Below, piece after piece: positions 1 through 11,937 of a stretch of 64,000 bases of DNA. The stretch comes from Pseudorasbora parva (lineage: Eukaryota > Chordata > Actinopteri > Cypriniformes > Gobionidae): assembly GCF_024679245.1 (NCBI RefSeq), contig NC_090172.1:1763001-1827000 (forward strand), read 5' to 3'. Position numbers and translations under genes: made by a program. The first letter of the stretch is position 1, and every line of letters starts with the position of its first letter. The notes below the pieces were generated by a model. It was not told the origin of the DNA, searched no databases, and saw nothing but the letters and a program-made list of their open reading frames with translations.

Positions 1-3000
1 AGCACAGAAAATACTCTTATAACACCACTGCATTTCAAAAGATGTCATATCATTCATTAAATTATAATACTTAAAATCAACAACAATTCTTGACTTCACA
101 TAGGCTTTAAAAAGACACATAATATCTTGGCCAGACCTATTTTCTATTCTATTTTTCCTACTCACATGAATTGCAAGTTTTGCTTGACCAACAACAAAGT
201 TGATCAGCTGCCATTTTACTCTTTGCTTTTGACTATATCCTGTCCCACAAATGAAAACATAATGTGTGAATTTTTCCCCAAACTTTAAAAACACTTGACC
301 CAGCACATCAAAAAGTGATTTCAGTCTTTCACATTCTAAAAAGCAATGAAAAACAGTTTCCCTTATACCACAAAACACACACTGATCACCAACACTCGGA
401 TTAATAACAAATGAATGCATTAACTGCCACAGCACCGTGTAAAATTCTCCATTGTAAGTCTCCAGATTTCTTAATCAATGGTGGTTTATAAAACACTCCA
501 AAACGGTTTTGCTTTTTCACCCATCCCTAATTTTTCCTTCCACACAGTATCAACTCTCCCATTTAAAACAGCTCTATTAAAAACTTTAACACAACACTGA
601 TAAAAAACCTTCCCCTTCACTTCACCCAAATTCAAGTCTTGTAGTTCGTAAAGGTGCAACAGAGGACCTGACATGCCCTTCAAGTCTGGAGTAATCCTGA
701 TATTTGGAACAGGGTCTTTTATTGCAGGAACCTCAGAACCTCCATCACAGTCCAAAAGCAGTGTGATTTCTCCATCTGTGAGCCTCTTCTTCCACATCTC
801 TATTATTTTTCCTGCATGGCGAACCGACCTGTACCCCAGCATATGGGCTACTGCTGTACCGTCACTTAAGTTAGGCCCAGCCACGCTGACAATTTGCCTG
901 AGCTTCACAGTTCCAGAGGCACATAATGTCTGAGTGAGGCCTGGCACCTCATCGGCCAAGTCCAGACGAGCACCTTTGACAAGAGGCTCCTCCAAAATCC
1001 AAAAAAGTGATTCAGAACTGCCATTTTTCTCAAAAGTGAAGAGTCCCCACGCTTTAAAAAGTCCACAGTAAAAAGGAGATACACCATTCAGGTTCAACTT
1101 CCTGTAATCCACAAAGAAGAGTCCTACATCAAGTCCCTCCACTCTGCAAAATGACTTTGGTCACATTCCTCCATACCAAGTCAACAGGTCCTGTTAGAAA
1201 TCTCTGGATGAATTGTAAACGAAATGCTGCCATTCTGCTTGGTAAATGCACCAAACCTTGTCCACCTTCATCCTTAGGTAGAAACAAAACACCTTGTGGA
1301 ATCCAGTGCAACCGGTCCCAAAAAAAGTCCACAAAAATTCTTTGCAGCCGAGATACTAACCCTATGGGTGGATCTACACAAAACAACTTATGCCAGAGTG
1401 TTGAAGCTACCAAATTGTTCACTATCAACACTCTTCCCTAAAGGATAATTGTGAATGAATCCACCTCTACCACCTCTCTACTATGCCATCCCAATTATTT
1501 TGCTGCGTAACTGTATCCCCAAGGAAAACTCCTAAATACTTGAAACCTCCCCTTTTCCAGGTTAATTTATTAGGTAAAATTGGTAGACCCTGGTCCCATT
1601 TTCCTAAAACCAATGCCTCACTCTTTTCCCAATTTACTTTCGCCGCTGAGATGGCTCCAAAATCTTTTATAGTACCCTCCATGTAGTTAATATCTCACTG
1701 TCCGTTAACCATGATTACAATATCATCAGCATACGCTGAGACTTGATGGTGTACATTACCATTTTGCAAAGAAAAGCCTTCAATCTTTTAACGCAACTTA
1801 TTTAAAAGAGGTTCAATAGCCAAGGAATACAACATTCCCGATATCGCACAGCCCTGTCTTATGCCCCAAAAAACCTTAAAAGGGGCACTCAAACCACCAT
1901 TGATTTTCAAAACACTTTCAATATCCTGGTACATAACTTTGATCATATTAATAAAATCCAATCCAAAATTAAAAGCTTCTAAAGTTTTCCAGAGATATCT
2001 GTGCTCTACTCTGTCAAATACCTTCTCCTGATCCATAGCAACAAGACCCAAATCAGCATTGGAAAGACAGCAAACATTTAAAATATCCTGAATAAGGCAA
2101 ACGTTATCTAAAATGAAAAAATCAACATGGATGATTTCCCCCATCACTTTTTTCAACCTATTAGCCAAAGTTTTTGAAAATAGTTTCAGGTCAGAGCATA
2201 GCAAACTCACTGGTCTCCAGTTCTTTATTTCTTGTAGATTGCCTTTTTTAGGCAGCAAGGTAATCACTGCTCTTCTGCAGCTTAGAGGCAACAGCCCCTC
2301 AGTTAGGCTCTCATTGAGAACACCCAACAGGTCATTGCCCAACCCAGAACTCCCTGTAAAACTCCACAGGGAGTCAATCTATACCAGGGGCTCTGCCCCC
2401 CTCCATCTCTTTCAGAGCCGTGAACATCTCCTGCTCAATAAGCGGCATCTTCAGACCCGCTTTTGAGCTCTCTGAAACACTGGGTAGACCTTCGTAGAAC
2501 TGAGCAGACAAACCATCATTCTCAGCATATTCACTGCTGTACAGTCCAGCATAGAACCGTACTGCTCTTCCTCTTATTTCAGAGGGTTCTGTTAGCTCCT
2601 GGCCATCTTTGGAGTACAAGCAGTGAATGGAACGACTCTGACCATTCTTTCGCTCAAGACTGAAAAAGAACTTAGATGGGGCATCCATTTGTGAGAGATT
2701 TAAAAACCGAGATCGAACCAATGCTCCTTGTGCCCTGATTCCTAATAGATCTATGAGAATAGATTTTTTGGATTTAAGAGTTTCTAAATGTCTCTGATCT
2801 TTAGTAACGTCAGCCAAATCCTGTAATTCAACTATTTAAGTTTCTAACTTTTTCATAGATCGTGTTATGTCCCTGGTAACATTGAAAGTGTATTGTTTAC
2901 AAAGCATCATTATTTTAACCTTACCAACATCCCACCACTGCCGCAAATTTTCAAACTCTTGTTTTCTCATCTTAAAATTATCCCCCAAAAAAACAAAAAA

Positions 3001-3798
3001 CATCCCTAAAATGTTTCTCATTTAGCAAAGATATGTTGAAATGCCAATATGCACTTCTGGCCTTTACGTTTTCTATAAACACTTGACAAGTAACTAAAAA
3101 ATGGTCTAAAAAACCTACTGGAGCAATTACACACTTTTTCATAATATTAAAATGGTGCTTATAACAATAGAATCTATCAATTCTGGCTAGGGATATAAGA
3201 TTTGCTCTTGCGTGTGCCCAAGTGTATTGTCTGACATCATTATTAAGATTCCACCATATATCACATAAACCATGAGTCTCAAACAGCTCACATATCGCAC
3301 GAGCTGAAGCAGCATGTGGTTCTGCATGATTGCGATCCAATACATAATTTTCTGTGAAGTTAAAATCTCCCCCGAAAAACAAATAATCATCACAATCACA
3401 ATTCTGCAAAATGTTATTAACACTGTTAAAAAAAATTACTCTTTCAGCCCCACTCGGTGGAGCATATATATTCCAAAAAAACAAAAGTAATTGTTTCAAA
3501 TTTTGCCTTTAAAAGCATTAGTCTTCCTGGTATTACTTGCTTTAATTCATATGAAACAGGCAGGGATTGTTTTGCAAGAAGAACAGCCACCCCTCCTCGA
3601 ACTGAACTCATATGAGTAAACACAACTTCCCCTTCCCACTCTTTTTTCCAATCGGTTTCATTTAGACTGTCACTATGAGTTTCTTGGACAAATATAACAT
3701 CCAAGTTTTTCTGTCTAATTAACCCCAAAAAATAATGCCCTCTTCTTTATATCCCTTGCACCATTCAGATTCAGAGTGCCCATCCTTATCGCACTCAT
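1..3798 (-). pseudogene. LINE ORF2 remnant: AP endonuclease + reverse transcriptase
   Basis: The start is at 3798-3796 (MSAIRMGTLNLNGARD). A frameshift near 3725 leads into the endonuclease piece (DVIFVQETHSD, around 3690). The endonuclease continues at 3499-2978 with FGGDFNFTEN and the LARIDRFY segment. RT pieces follow: 2817-2374 with an EMEGGRAPGID motif, and 2342-1788 with a WRPVSLLCSDLKLFSKTLANRL segment and GIRQGCAISG. The catalytic YADD lies at 1733-1722, followed within a few codons by a TGA. Downstream pieces at 1682-1467, 1431-1129 and 1142-486 are the thumb and C-terminal region. A Cys/His motif (QCVFCG, then FHCFLEC) is readable at about 400-325. At least five breaks separate these pieces. 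It is a non-functional copy cut by the window edge. Confidence 0.85.
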
Positions 3799-3918
3799 TA
3801 GAATATATATTATAAAAAGATATGATGCAACAATTATCTTAAAAAAGCTAAAGATCTTATGTGGTTTCAAAACCATCATCATTTTTTTGTTTCAGTTTCA
3901 ATTTAGAAACAAACTTCT

Positions 3919-5110
3919 TCAACCTAAAAACTTCCTGAGTAGTGAAATTATCCTCACTGCCCCCCTCATCATTTTTGCAACTGAGTCTATGAACATTTTC
4001 CGATCAGGAAAATATTCCTCCACCTGGACATTTTTCATATTCTTTGTTTTTATTAGGAATAATCTTATTTTTCCAAATGTGTAACCACCTTTGCATTCTA
4101 GTCTACTCCTGCTAACTGTTGCCTCATCATCAGAGTCCTCGACCGTGCCGCATTCAGTGTCATCATTTTTATTTCCTGAGTCTACTGTCACCTGACTCGC
4201 TCCATTTGGGCTTTTCTTTGCTCTTTTTCTTTTAGTACGGGGAGTTTTAAAAAAAGCCTCCTCCCTCACCATCCCAGTATCCAAACTGTCTTCAGCCTCA
4301 ATATCTTCTGCCACAGCAGATACATCCTCCTGAGACACAACAGTTTCATTTTCCACATTACTTTCCGTCATCATTGTACCGCCATTGTGTTCCCCTACAC
4401 TCTCCGAAGCATCCTCATTCTCAACACTTCTCCCACCTTCCACATGCAGAACTTCCCTAACAAGAAGCAGCACTAGTTCCAGCTTCAGCACTCCCACCCA
4501 TCCTTTCATTATCCATCATTTCTTCATCATTAACATTCTCAGTACAAGTATTCCTAATGTGGCCCTCTTTTCCACATCGAAAACATTTCAAAATATCAGA
4601 GGTGGCAAAAACCACGTAATCATATCCATCAAATCTAAATTTGAATACCACATTCAATTCCTCTGCATCATTCTTTAAAACCATTTACATTACACAACAA
4701 ACAACATGCTTTAGTAACGGTGATTTACAGCCAAGCGGGATCTTTTTCATTTGGGACACTACTTTACCATACCTTGAGAGCTCAGCAAGCAAAAGTTCAT
4801 CTTTAATGAACAGGGGAACGTTGGACAAGATAACTTTTTTTGCCGGTTGAAGCAGCGGCGTAAAAGAAACGAGAGTGTCTTGTATAACGACGCCATTCTG
4901 AACAACTCTGTTTACCTTTTCGGTAGTGTCCAGAAAAACAACAACAGCGCTGTTCATTCGCGACGCAGATAATATACCGTCAAAACCAACTACTTCACCC
5001 ACAGACAAAGCACATTGTTCCACCGAAACATTAAACACAGGCGCAAGCTTTATACCGTGTCTACGCGACAACCGGTCCAAACCCACGTGCTCTGAAGATG
5101 CCATTGCCAT
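3919..5110 (-). pseudogene. LINE ORF1 remnant with CCHC zinc knuckle
   Basis: The likely start is the ATG at 5110-5108 (MAMASSEHVGLDRLSRRHG). The first piece runs to a stop at 4685 and carries an RRM-like stretch. A frameshift then joins a piece at 4684-4457 that contains CFRCGKEGHIRNTC, a CX2CX4HX4C knuckle that would bind RNA. A second shift leads to an acidic C-terminal piece ending at 3919, with a basic TKRKRAKKS patch that could act in nuclear localisation. Two frameshifts make it a pseudogene. Spacing to ORF2 is about 120 bp, as expected for a two-ORF LINE. Confidence 0.75.
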
Positions 5111-5275
5111 CCAGCAAACGCAGGAAAACAGCGACCCTCCTTTCACCCCCAAATAACTTTTACCTATTCTACACAATCTCACACTTGAAAACTTTCAAAC
5201 AAAACATTATGAAAGAGAAAAGCACAGAAACAACACGCTCACCACGCACTCAGCTCAACAATCGTCTGCACATGC

Positions 5276-5279
<4 letters not shown>

Positions 5280-5354
<75 letters not shown>
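5280..5354. repeat. (GA)n microsatellite
   Basis: An uninterrupted GA dinucleotide run of about 75 bp. It sits about 170 bp upstream of the LINE ORF1 start, within or next to the LINE 5' UTR. Confidence 0.97.
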
Positions 5355-5356
<2 letters not shown>

Positions 5357-5490
5357 TCACACAATACTCCGACACTGAACAGAGGGGACAAACACTAGAA
5401 GTAGGCTGAGCCCGGCACAGGTGTGGGTGCTGAGCCGCTGATGGTGATGATAATCAGGTGAAGCCAGAGTGTGACACAAGACAGTATGGG

Positions 5491-5606
5491 TGCGTCTCAA
5501 TCAGCTCCCTAGTTCAGTTGTCAGGGCACTGATCAGGGAGTCAGCCCATAGACTTATGTCCTGATCAGTGCCCTGACTAGTGAACTAGGGAGCTGATTGA
5601 GACGCA
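5491..5606. repeat. Near-perfect hairpin / short palindromic MITE
   Basis: The left arm starts TGCGTCTCAATCAGCTCCCT. The right arm ends with the reverse complement AGGGAGCTGATTGAGACGCA. The arms are about 48 bp each and nearly perfect, around a short loop (gtcagcccatagactta). This is the form of a foldback or palindromic MITE. No clear target-site duplication is visible. Confidence 0.85.
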
Positions 5607-5651
5607 GGGCATGTGTGCGCACTGGGGAGTGAGAGAGATGGGTGTGTCAAT

Positions 5652-5653
<2 letters not shown>

Positions 5654-5738
<85 letters not shown>
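5654..5738. repeat. (GT)n microsatellite
   Basis: An uninterrupted GT run of about 85 bp, about 50 bp after the hairpin. On the minus strand it creates a spurious poly-(His-Thr) tail on a neighbouring open frame. Confidence 0.97.
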
Positions 5739-5740
<2 letters not shown>

Positions 5741-5784
5741 AAATGAAATGAGAAGTGGAGAGACCAGAGAAGCAGCCCAGATCC

Positions 5785-6130
5785 TGATAAGGTGTTACAT
5801 CCTTTGACTTTTGTACATGCCAATTTAGCTGATTTCCTCTCCAGTATTTCCTGTTCTATCATATGGCATGACATCCGAAAGATAGGGGTTTTCCCTCTAC
5901 TCATTCTTTGATTAAGCTTGCGGAAGAAAGCATTCTCCACTAATGAGAAGAGTTGCATATTTTCAGTTATCTCAAAAATCACTGCATTCACTTTTGTGTG
6001 AGTAGTAATGGCTGCTATATCAAGTTTTACTCGTTTTACAGGAAGACCGCTTGGCGTGTTCACAGTAGAACTGCATTCACCACCATCTGATGCTGACATC
6101 CTTTTTCTTGATGTAGTGCATCTAGAAACT
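5785..6130 (-). mobile_element. hAT/BED-like transposase scrap, copy A
   Basis: The minus strand reads MSASDGGECSSTVNTPSGLP from 6099, then a VIFEITENMQLFSLVENAFF segment. The ITENMQLFSLVEN wording resembles the region after the BED finger in hAT transposases. A related copy lies at 8310-8760. The frame breaks near the GT run. The hAT assignment is from resemblance only. Confidence 0.45.
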
Positions 6131-7221
6131 ATTCACAGCATGATTTTTAAATTAACAAATTTCGGGAGGAGGACATTCAGATAATTTAACCTAATTAAAC
6201 AATGGAGCACATCAGACACCGTAACCTATTTAAACAAGTGGAGCACATTAAGCTAATCAATCTATCAAGAGATAAGAGGTATACATATAACAGATTTACC
6301 TTCTTTCATTGACCATTTTTATTTTAGAATCCCTCCACCACCTCATCTCCTCACTTTAATTTTAATAAACTCTTATCAGATATCAACACAATCCATAATA
6401 CATTACATTCTAGTTCTAGAGTATCTCTATCGGGTTGGTGTGCTGTCTGGGGGAGGAAATACGCATAATCTTTACTCTATTTCATCTGATGTAAGTGTGA
6501 ACTCGTGAAACATAATTTTCTCAGCCTTGTTACAGCCTTGAAAGATTCTGAAATCCACTGCTGCTTCAATTTACCAGTATAAATATCCCAATTTAAATCA
6601 TAATAAAAGCCTTAATCAATATTTATCTTTCTATATTATTATGATTTTTCTTTATGTTTCTTGTTTTCTAAAGTGTGTGTTTGGTCTTTAAGGAGTGACT
6701 ATGGGTCTGTCCTAGAGATGTGTGATGTGTCACTAAACACTTGCAACAAGGTCATGTGTTTGGATTTTGGAGGTATCACACACCCCTAACATGTCCGGAG
6801 TGCAGTAACAGTGTTTGCTCACTTAGCCCGGCTTCCAGATATGAAAAATGGATTTGTCTTTAATTTTATTTATTATATTTTATTCCTTTTATATTTCCTT
6901 TTACCGAAACATCAGATTAACTGACATGTGTGAAAAGTTAGCATGACTGTGCATTTTCTCTGAGCCATTCAGAAGCATCCACATTGCAGAATGATGTGGA
7001 TATACCTTGAAAACAGTATAACTGTTGGGACAATTGTATGTATGATAGGGCGGGACAACGAGACGGTGAGAGAGGGAGCGCGGCCTACGAACTCCTTGTG
7101 AGATTTGAAGATGGCTTCTGCTGTTAAAACTGCGAACTATTCTTAAGTTATTTTTTCTTTAATTAATTGCAATCCTAAATCTTGGTCTTCATTTTTTACT
7201 ACTGGTCTTGGGTCATAAACT
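6131..7221. other. Gene-free AT-rich stretch, nothing recognised
   Basis: There is no coding signal, long repeat or TIR that I can support. A few short AATAAA-type words occur without gene context. Confidence 0.5.
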
Positions 7222-7359
7222 GTTAACCCCTAACAGCCTTATTCCAAAAATGTATTCAATTATTTTTTTCCTCAATTCTATTAACAGTACCCCATAATAA
7301 CAACATGAAAGAAGTTTGTTTGAAATCTTTGCAAATTTATAAATAAATAAAAAAAATAC

Positions 7360-7403
<44 letters not shown>

Positions 7404-7790
7404 AAAGAAAGAAAGAAATCACATGTCCATAAGTATTCACAGTCTTTGCTCAGTACTTTGTTGAAGCACTGTTGGCACCAATTACAACCTCAACTTTTTT
7501 TTTTTAGTATGATGCTACAAACTTGGCACACCTATTTTCGTGCAGTTTCTCCCATTCTTCTTTGCAGGACCTCTCAAGGTCAGCAGGTTTGATGGGGAGC
7601 ATCGGTGTACAGCCATTTTCAGATTTCTCCAGAGTTGTTCAATCGGGTTCAGATCTGGGCTCTGTCTGAGCTACTCAAGGACATTCACAGAGTTGTCCCG
7701 TTGTCCTGTTGGAAGATGAACCTTCGCCCCAGTCTGAGGTCCAGAGTGTGCTGGAGCAGTTTTTGTTATTGTTGATAGTTTCTCAAAAGC
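7222..7790 (-). mobile_element. Tc1/mariner-like remnant, end plus part of transposase
   Basis: It carries the fish Tc1-like terminal text (cagccttattccaaaaatgt, then caaatttataaataaataaa) followed by AAGTATTCACAGTCTTTGCTC. The antisense transposase region includes gttgttcaatcgggttcagatctgggctct and tcctgttggaagatgaaccttcgccccagt. The element is cut off near 7770, before a gypsy scrap. It is internally deleted and dead. Confidence 0.7.
7361..7418. repeat. (AAAG)n microsatellite
   Basis: A run of AAAG units with one extra A, inserted in the terminal part of the Tc1-like remnant. Confidence 0.95.
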
Positions 7791-7815
7791 ATGCATTGCA
7801 TGAATTGCAGAACTG

Positions 7816-8265
7816 ATGTGTAATCATGTTTTTCATAACTTTGGCCTTCCAGAAGATATAGTATCGGACTGTGGCCCACAGTTAATTTACTGTGTCTGGA
7901 AATCATTCCTCTCCCTCCTCCGTCAGTCTCTCCTCTGGATATCATCCCCAGACCAATGGACAGATGGAAAGGAAGATTTAAGAGATCAGTCGTGTCCTTA
8001 GAACCTTCTGTCTTGGCCACCAGAACTCCTGGAGCCGGTTCCTTGTCTAGGTCGAGTACAATCAGAAGTCCCTCAAACAACCCGCCACTGTTCTACCACC
8101 GTTTTAATGTGTACCCAGCTTCCACCGCCCTCTACCCTCTCCTCATGGTCCGAGGAAACTTTGGACGTTCCAGCGGTTGACTACTGGTCCTAGGAGATTG
8201 AGAGAGTTTGGGTTTCAGATCATTACCATCTACAACGAGCAATTCAATGGAGATGTTAAATTCAG
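7816..8265 (+). pseudogene. Ty3/gypsy integrase fragment
   Basis: The frame reads [20 protein letters not shown] then [11 protein letters not shown], which matches the integrase core around its second catalytic Asp (DIVSDRGPQF-type motif). Later frames give a QTNGQ-like stretch ([10 protein letters not shown]) and a VPAVDYW-like end (about 8165-8190). Several frameshifts break it. No LTR is adjacent. It is a dead internal gypsy scrap between two Tc1-like scraps. Confidence 0.7.
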
Positions 8266-8309
8266 GGTGAATCTCACTTATTTTTTTCTGCAATTAAATC
8301 ATAAGTGTG

Positions 8310-8760
8310 ATATCCTCTGACTCGTGTGCATGCCAAGGTAGATGATTTCCTGTACTGTATTTCCTGTTCTATCATATGGCAGGACATCCCAAGATAACTT
8401 CTATTATGCGAATTAACTGCTTTTGATGCCCTGAAGCTTTTCAACAAGTGATTCCTTCAACCTTTGAAATGATTTCTCAATCCACTGCAAAGATTTTTTT
8501 CTGCACAAAGGGGTTTTTCCTTCACTTATTTCCTGATTGTTTAAGCTTTCGAAAGGAAGCATTCTACATTAATGAGAAGGGTTGCATATGTTCAGTTATG
8601 TCAAAAATCACTGCATTCACTTTCGTGGGAGTAGTAATGACTGATAAATCAAGTTTTGCTAGTTTTTCAGGAAGACCACTTGGCATGTTCACGGTAGAAC
8701 TGCATTCGCCACCATCATCATCTGATGTTGACATCCTTTTTCTTGATGTACAGTGCTTCA
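8310..8760 (-). mobile_element. hAT/BED-like transposase scrap, copy B
   Basis: The minus strand has MSTSDDDGGECSSTVNMPSG and VIFDITEHMQPFSLM, paralogous to copy A at 5785-6130. The flank (tagatgatttcctgtactgtatttcctgttctatcatatggca) is shared too. So the same repeat occurs twice in this window with independent breaks. Confidence 0.45.
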
Positions 8761-8779
8761 GGAAAATATTCACATCACT

Positions 8780-9005
8780 TAATTGTTTCCACATTTTGTT
8801 GTTACAGCCTTATTCCAAAAATGATTCTTAATCATTCTTAATTCTATAAACAACATCCCATAATAACAACATGAAAGAAGTTTGTTTGAAATCTTTGCAA
8901 ATTTATTTTAAAAAAAAAGAAACTAAATAAATCACATTTCTGCAGCATTGAAGGTCCCAATAATGAGCACAGTGGCCTCCATCATCTGTAAATGGAAGAC
9001 ATTTG
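8780..9005 (+). mobile_element. Tc1/mariner-like terminal fragment
   Basis: It starts with ccacattttgttgttacagccttattccaa, the same terminal text as at 7222. It then jumps to gcagcattgaaggtcccaataatg and agtggcctccatcatctgtaaatgga, a transposase segment of the same family. It is internally deleted. Confidence 0.6.
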
Positions 9006-9281
9006 GAACCTTATTGAACCTTATATTAGCCTTATTAACCTTATTTAAGATTCAAAATTTGTCACTCAAAGTCATTGACTTCACTTTATAAATCTTTATT
9101 TAACGCATGATTCATGTGGATCTGTTAATTGGATGTTAAATGAGGATTTTGCTTCATTTTTCAAAGACCTACTTCAAATTCTTAGAAAAATTAAACCTAA
9201 AGATAACCATACAACACCTAATCTAATATGATTTCTGACCTGTAAGGTTGCCAGAATAATAATCATACACTGTGTGTTAAT
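9006..9281. other. Gene-free stretch, nothing recognised
   Basis: AT-rich with no supported coding or repeat call. Confidence 0.4.
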
Positions 9282-9692
9282 AGGCCAGAGGAGAACTGGC
9301 ACGCCGACTGAGTCTGGTTTCTCCCAAGGTTTATTTTTCTCCATCACGCCCTGATGGAGTTTTGGTTCCTTGCCACTGTTGCCTTTGGCTTGGCTTGCTC
9401 AGTTGGGGACACTAAAACTATGATCAAAGTTATTCAACTAAATATACAAATAAAATGTATGAATTAGGTTTTATTTAATTCTATAAACTATAATACTGAT
9501 CTCCCAAAACACTGTCGCTTTATGATAATTTAAAATAAGCTGATAACATCACTGTTTTCTCCAGAACGACTGTACAGCCAAATCTAATTTTGTTGCAATA
9601 TTGTCCTGTTTGACACTGTGAAGCTGCTTTGACACAATCGCGATTGTAAAAGCGCTATATAAATAAAGTTGATTGATTGATTGATTGATTGA
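9282..9692 (+). repeat. Common cyprinid dispersed repeat ending in (TTGA)n
   Basis: It contains the well-known fish repeat text ACTGAGTCTGGTTTCTCCCA, then GGTTCCTTGCCACTGTTGCC, and ends with gctttgacacaatcgcgattgtaaaagcgctatataaataaa followed by (GATT)n at about 9669-9692. I recognise it as a dispersed retroposed-type repeat but cannot name its class with certainty. Confidence 0.7.
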
Positions 9693-10210
9693 TAGAGTGC
9701 CCTGTCTCTGAGAAAGTAGGCCCTTCCTCAGGGGAATCGGCCAAGGAGGGGCTGTTGCGAGGTGTGAGTTTGGAAAACCAGGTCCGGTTGGGCCATTACA
9801 CTGCAACTAACAAGGTCTGCTCTTTATCCTCCCTGACTTCGCACAGAGTCTGTGTAAGAAGGCTCATTTGGGGAAATGCATACTTGCGTAGGTCCCAGGG
9901 CAAGCTGTGTGCCAGTGCATCCATGCCAAGGGTCTCCTCGGTCAGGAAATAAAACAACCGGCAATGGGTCGAGTCTGGACAGGCAAACAGGTCTACCTGT
10001 GCGGCTCCGAAGAGGTCCCATATCAGCTGGATTGTTTAGGGATGGAGCAACTCGAGTCAACTCGAGTCAGTTGATGTGCTGAGGCAGTTGAGGCCCACAG
10101 ACCCGAAACTGCATGCCCGTTGTATGTGGTCCTCCAGCCAGTAGACGAGGCATCCGGGAACACTACAGCATTCCTGGAGGGGAACTCCCACCCGTAGAAA
10201 TGAAGGGTAT
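9690..10210 (-). pseudogene. DIRS retrotransposon RNase H / C-terminal scrap
   Basis: At about 10205-10085 the minus strand reads FPDASSTGWRTTYNGHAVSG, which resembles the DIRS RNase H core (TDASSTGWGA). At 10050-9690 the frame [20 protein letters not shown] matches the same segment of the DIRS copy at 19.5-20.0 kb. The two pieces are separated by a deletion. There is no ITR, RT or recombinase here. Confidence 0.7.
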
Positions 10211-10226
10211 GACCACTGGCCGGCCT

Positions 10227-11937
10227 GCGCACAGAGTCCGGAGAGGACTCCATCCCCTGCACCGAGTCTAGAGTGGACTCTGTCCCCAGCACAGAGACCA
10301 GAGTGGACTCCGTCACCAGCACCGAGCCCAGAGAGGGCTCCGTCCCCAGCACCGAGCCCAGAGAGGGCACCGTTTCCAACACCCTTCCCAGAGTGGACTC
10401 CGTCCCCAGCACCGAGCCCAGAGAGGGCTCCGTTTCCAACACCCACCCCAGAGTGGACTCCGTCCCCAGCACCGAGCCCAGAGAGGGCACCGTTTCCAAC
10501 ACCCACCCCAGAGTGGACTCTGTCCCCAGCACCGAGCCCAGAGAGGGCTCCGTTTCCAACACCCAGCCCAGAGTGGACTCCGTCCCCAGCACCGAGTCCG
10601 GAGTGGACTCCGTCCCCAGCACCGAGCCCAGAGAGGGCACCGTTTCCAACACCCACTCCAGAGTGGACTCCGTCCCCAGCACCGAGCCCAGAGAGGGCAC
10701 CGTTTCCAACACCCACCCCAGAGTGGACTCCGTCCCCAGCACCTAGCCCAGATTGGGCTCCGTTTCCAATACCCAGCCCAGAGTGGACTCCTTCCCCAGC
10801 ACCGAGCCCAGAGTGGACTCCGTCCCCAGCACCGAGTCCGGAGTGGACTCCGTCCCCAACACCGAGCCCAGAGTGGACTCCGTCCCCTGCACTGAGCCCA
10901 GAGTGGGTTCCGTCCCCTGCACCGAGCCCAGAGTGGACTCCGTCCCCAGCACCTAGCCCAGAGAGGGCTCCGTTCCCAACACCCAGCCATGAGTGGACTC
11001 TGTCCCCAGCACCGAGCCCAGAGTGGACTCCGTCCCCAGCACCGAGCCCAGAGTGGACTCCGTCCCCAGCACCAAGCCCAGAGAAGGCTCCGTTCCCAAA
11101 ACCCAGCCCTGAGTGGACTCCGTCCCCAGCACCGAGCCCAGAGTGGACTCCGTCCCCAGCACCAAGCCCAGAGTGGACTCCGTCCCCAGCACAGAGCCCA
11201 GAGTGGACTCTGTCCCCTGCACCGAGCCCAGAGTGGACTCCGTCCCCTGCACCGAGCCCAGAGTGGACTCCGTCCCATGCACCAAGCCCAGAGAGGGCTC
11301 TGTTCCCAACACCCAGCCCTGAGTGGACTCCGTCCCCAGCACCGAGCCCAGAGTGGACTCCGTCCCCAGCACCAAGCCTTGAGTGGACTCCGTCCCCAGC
11401 ACCAAGCCCAGAGAGGGCTCTGTTCCCAACACCCAGCCCTGAGTGGACTCCGTCCCCAGCACCGAGCCCAGAGTGGACTCCGTTCCCTGCACCGAGCCCA
11501 GAGGGGACTCCGTCCCCAGCACCAAGCCCAGAGAGGGCTCTGTTCCCAACACCCAGCCCTGAGTGGACTCCGTCCCCAGCACTGAGCCCAGAATGGACTC
11601 CGTCCCCAGCACCGAGCCCAGAGTGGACTCCGTCTCCAGCACCGAGCCCAGAGTGGACTCCGTCCCCAGCACCGAGCCCAGATTGGACTCTGTCCCCAGC
11701 ACTGAGCCCAGATTGGACTCTGTCCCCAGCACCGAGCCCAGATTGGGCTCCGTTCCCAAAACCCAGCCCTGAGTGGACTCCGTCCCCAGCACCAGGCCCA
11801 GAGAGGGCTCCGTCCCCACCACCGAGCCCAGAGTGGACTCCGTCCCCTGCACCGAGCCCAGAGTGGACTCCTTCCCCAGCACCGAGCCCAGAGTGGACTC
11901 TGTCCCCAGCACCGAGACCAGAGTGGATTCTGTCCCT
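10227..11937 (+). repeat. 30-bp minisatellite array 1 (about 57 units), SPEWTPSPAP-type
   Basis: The units have the form gagtggactccgtccccagc plus accgagccca. For about 1.7 kb the 30-bp register never slips by one base. In the plus frame it encodes a decapeptide of the SPE-W/R-TPSPAP type, starting with SPERTPSPAP. This frame continues without a stop into the gypsy-like 3' region. Because 30 is a multiple of three, all other frames are also largely open; those are by-products. It appears to be an expanded coding repeat of the downstream retroelement. Confidence 0.9.

Larger units (their letters stand above)
1..5110 (-). mobile_element. Tx1/L1-type non-LTR retrotransposon, decayed, 3' end beyond window
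   Basis: A minus-strand LINE with the order ORF1 (CCHC knuckle), then ORF2 (AP endonuclease, reverse transcriptase, C-terminal Cys/His motif). Many frameshifts and stops break both ORFs, so the copy is dead. ORF2 still reads in pieces to the left window edge, so the 3' UTR and tail lie outside. The ORF1 style with a CFRCGKEGHIRNTC knuckle and the ORF2 opening MSAIRMGTLNLNGARD are typical of the Tx1 group of L1-like elements in fish and frogs. The family assignment is from recognition, not a database search. Confidence 0.85.

Noticed and set aside
5647..6099. 150-codon frame ending in a long poly(His-Thr)
   Set aside because: The tail is the antisense of a (GT)n microsatellite. Only the first part is a hAT-like scrap.
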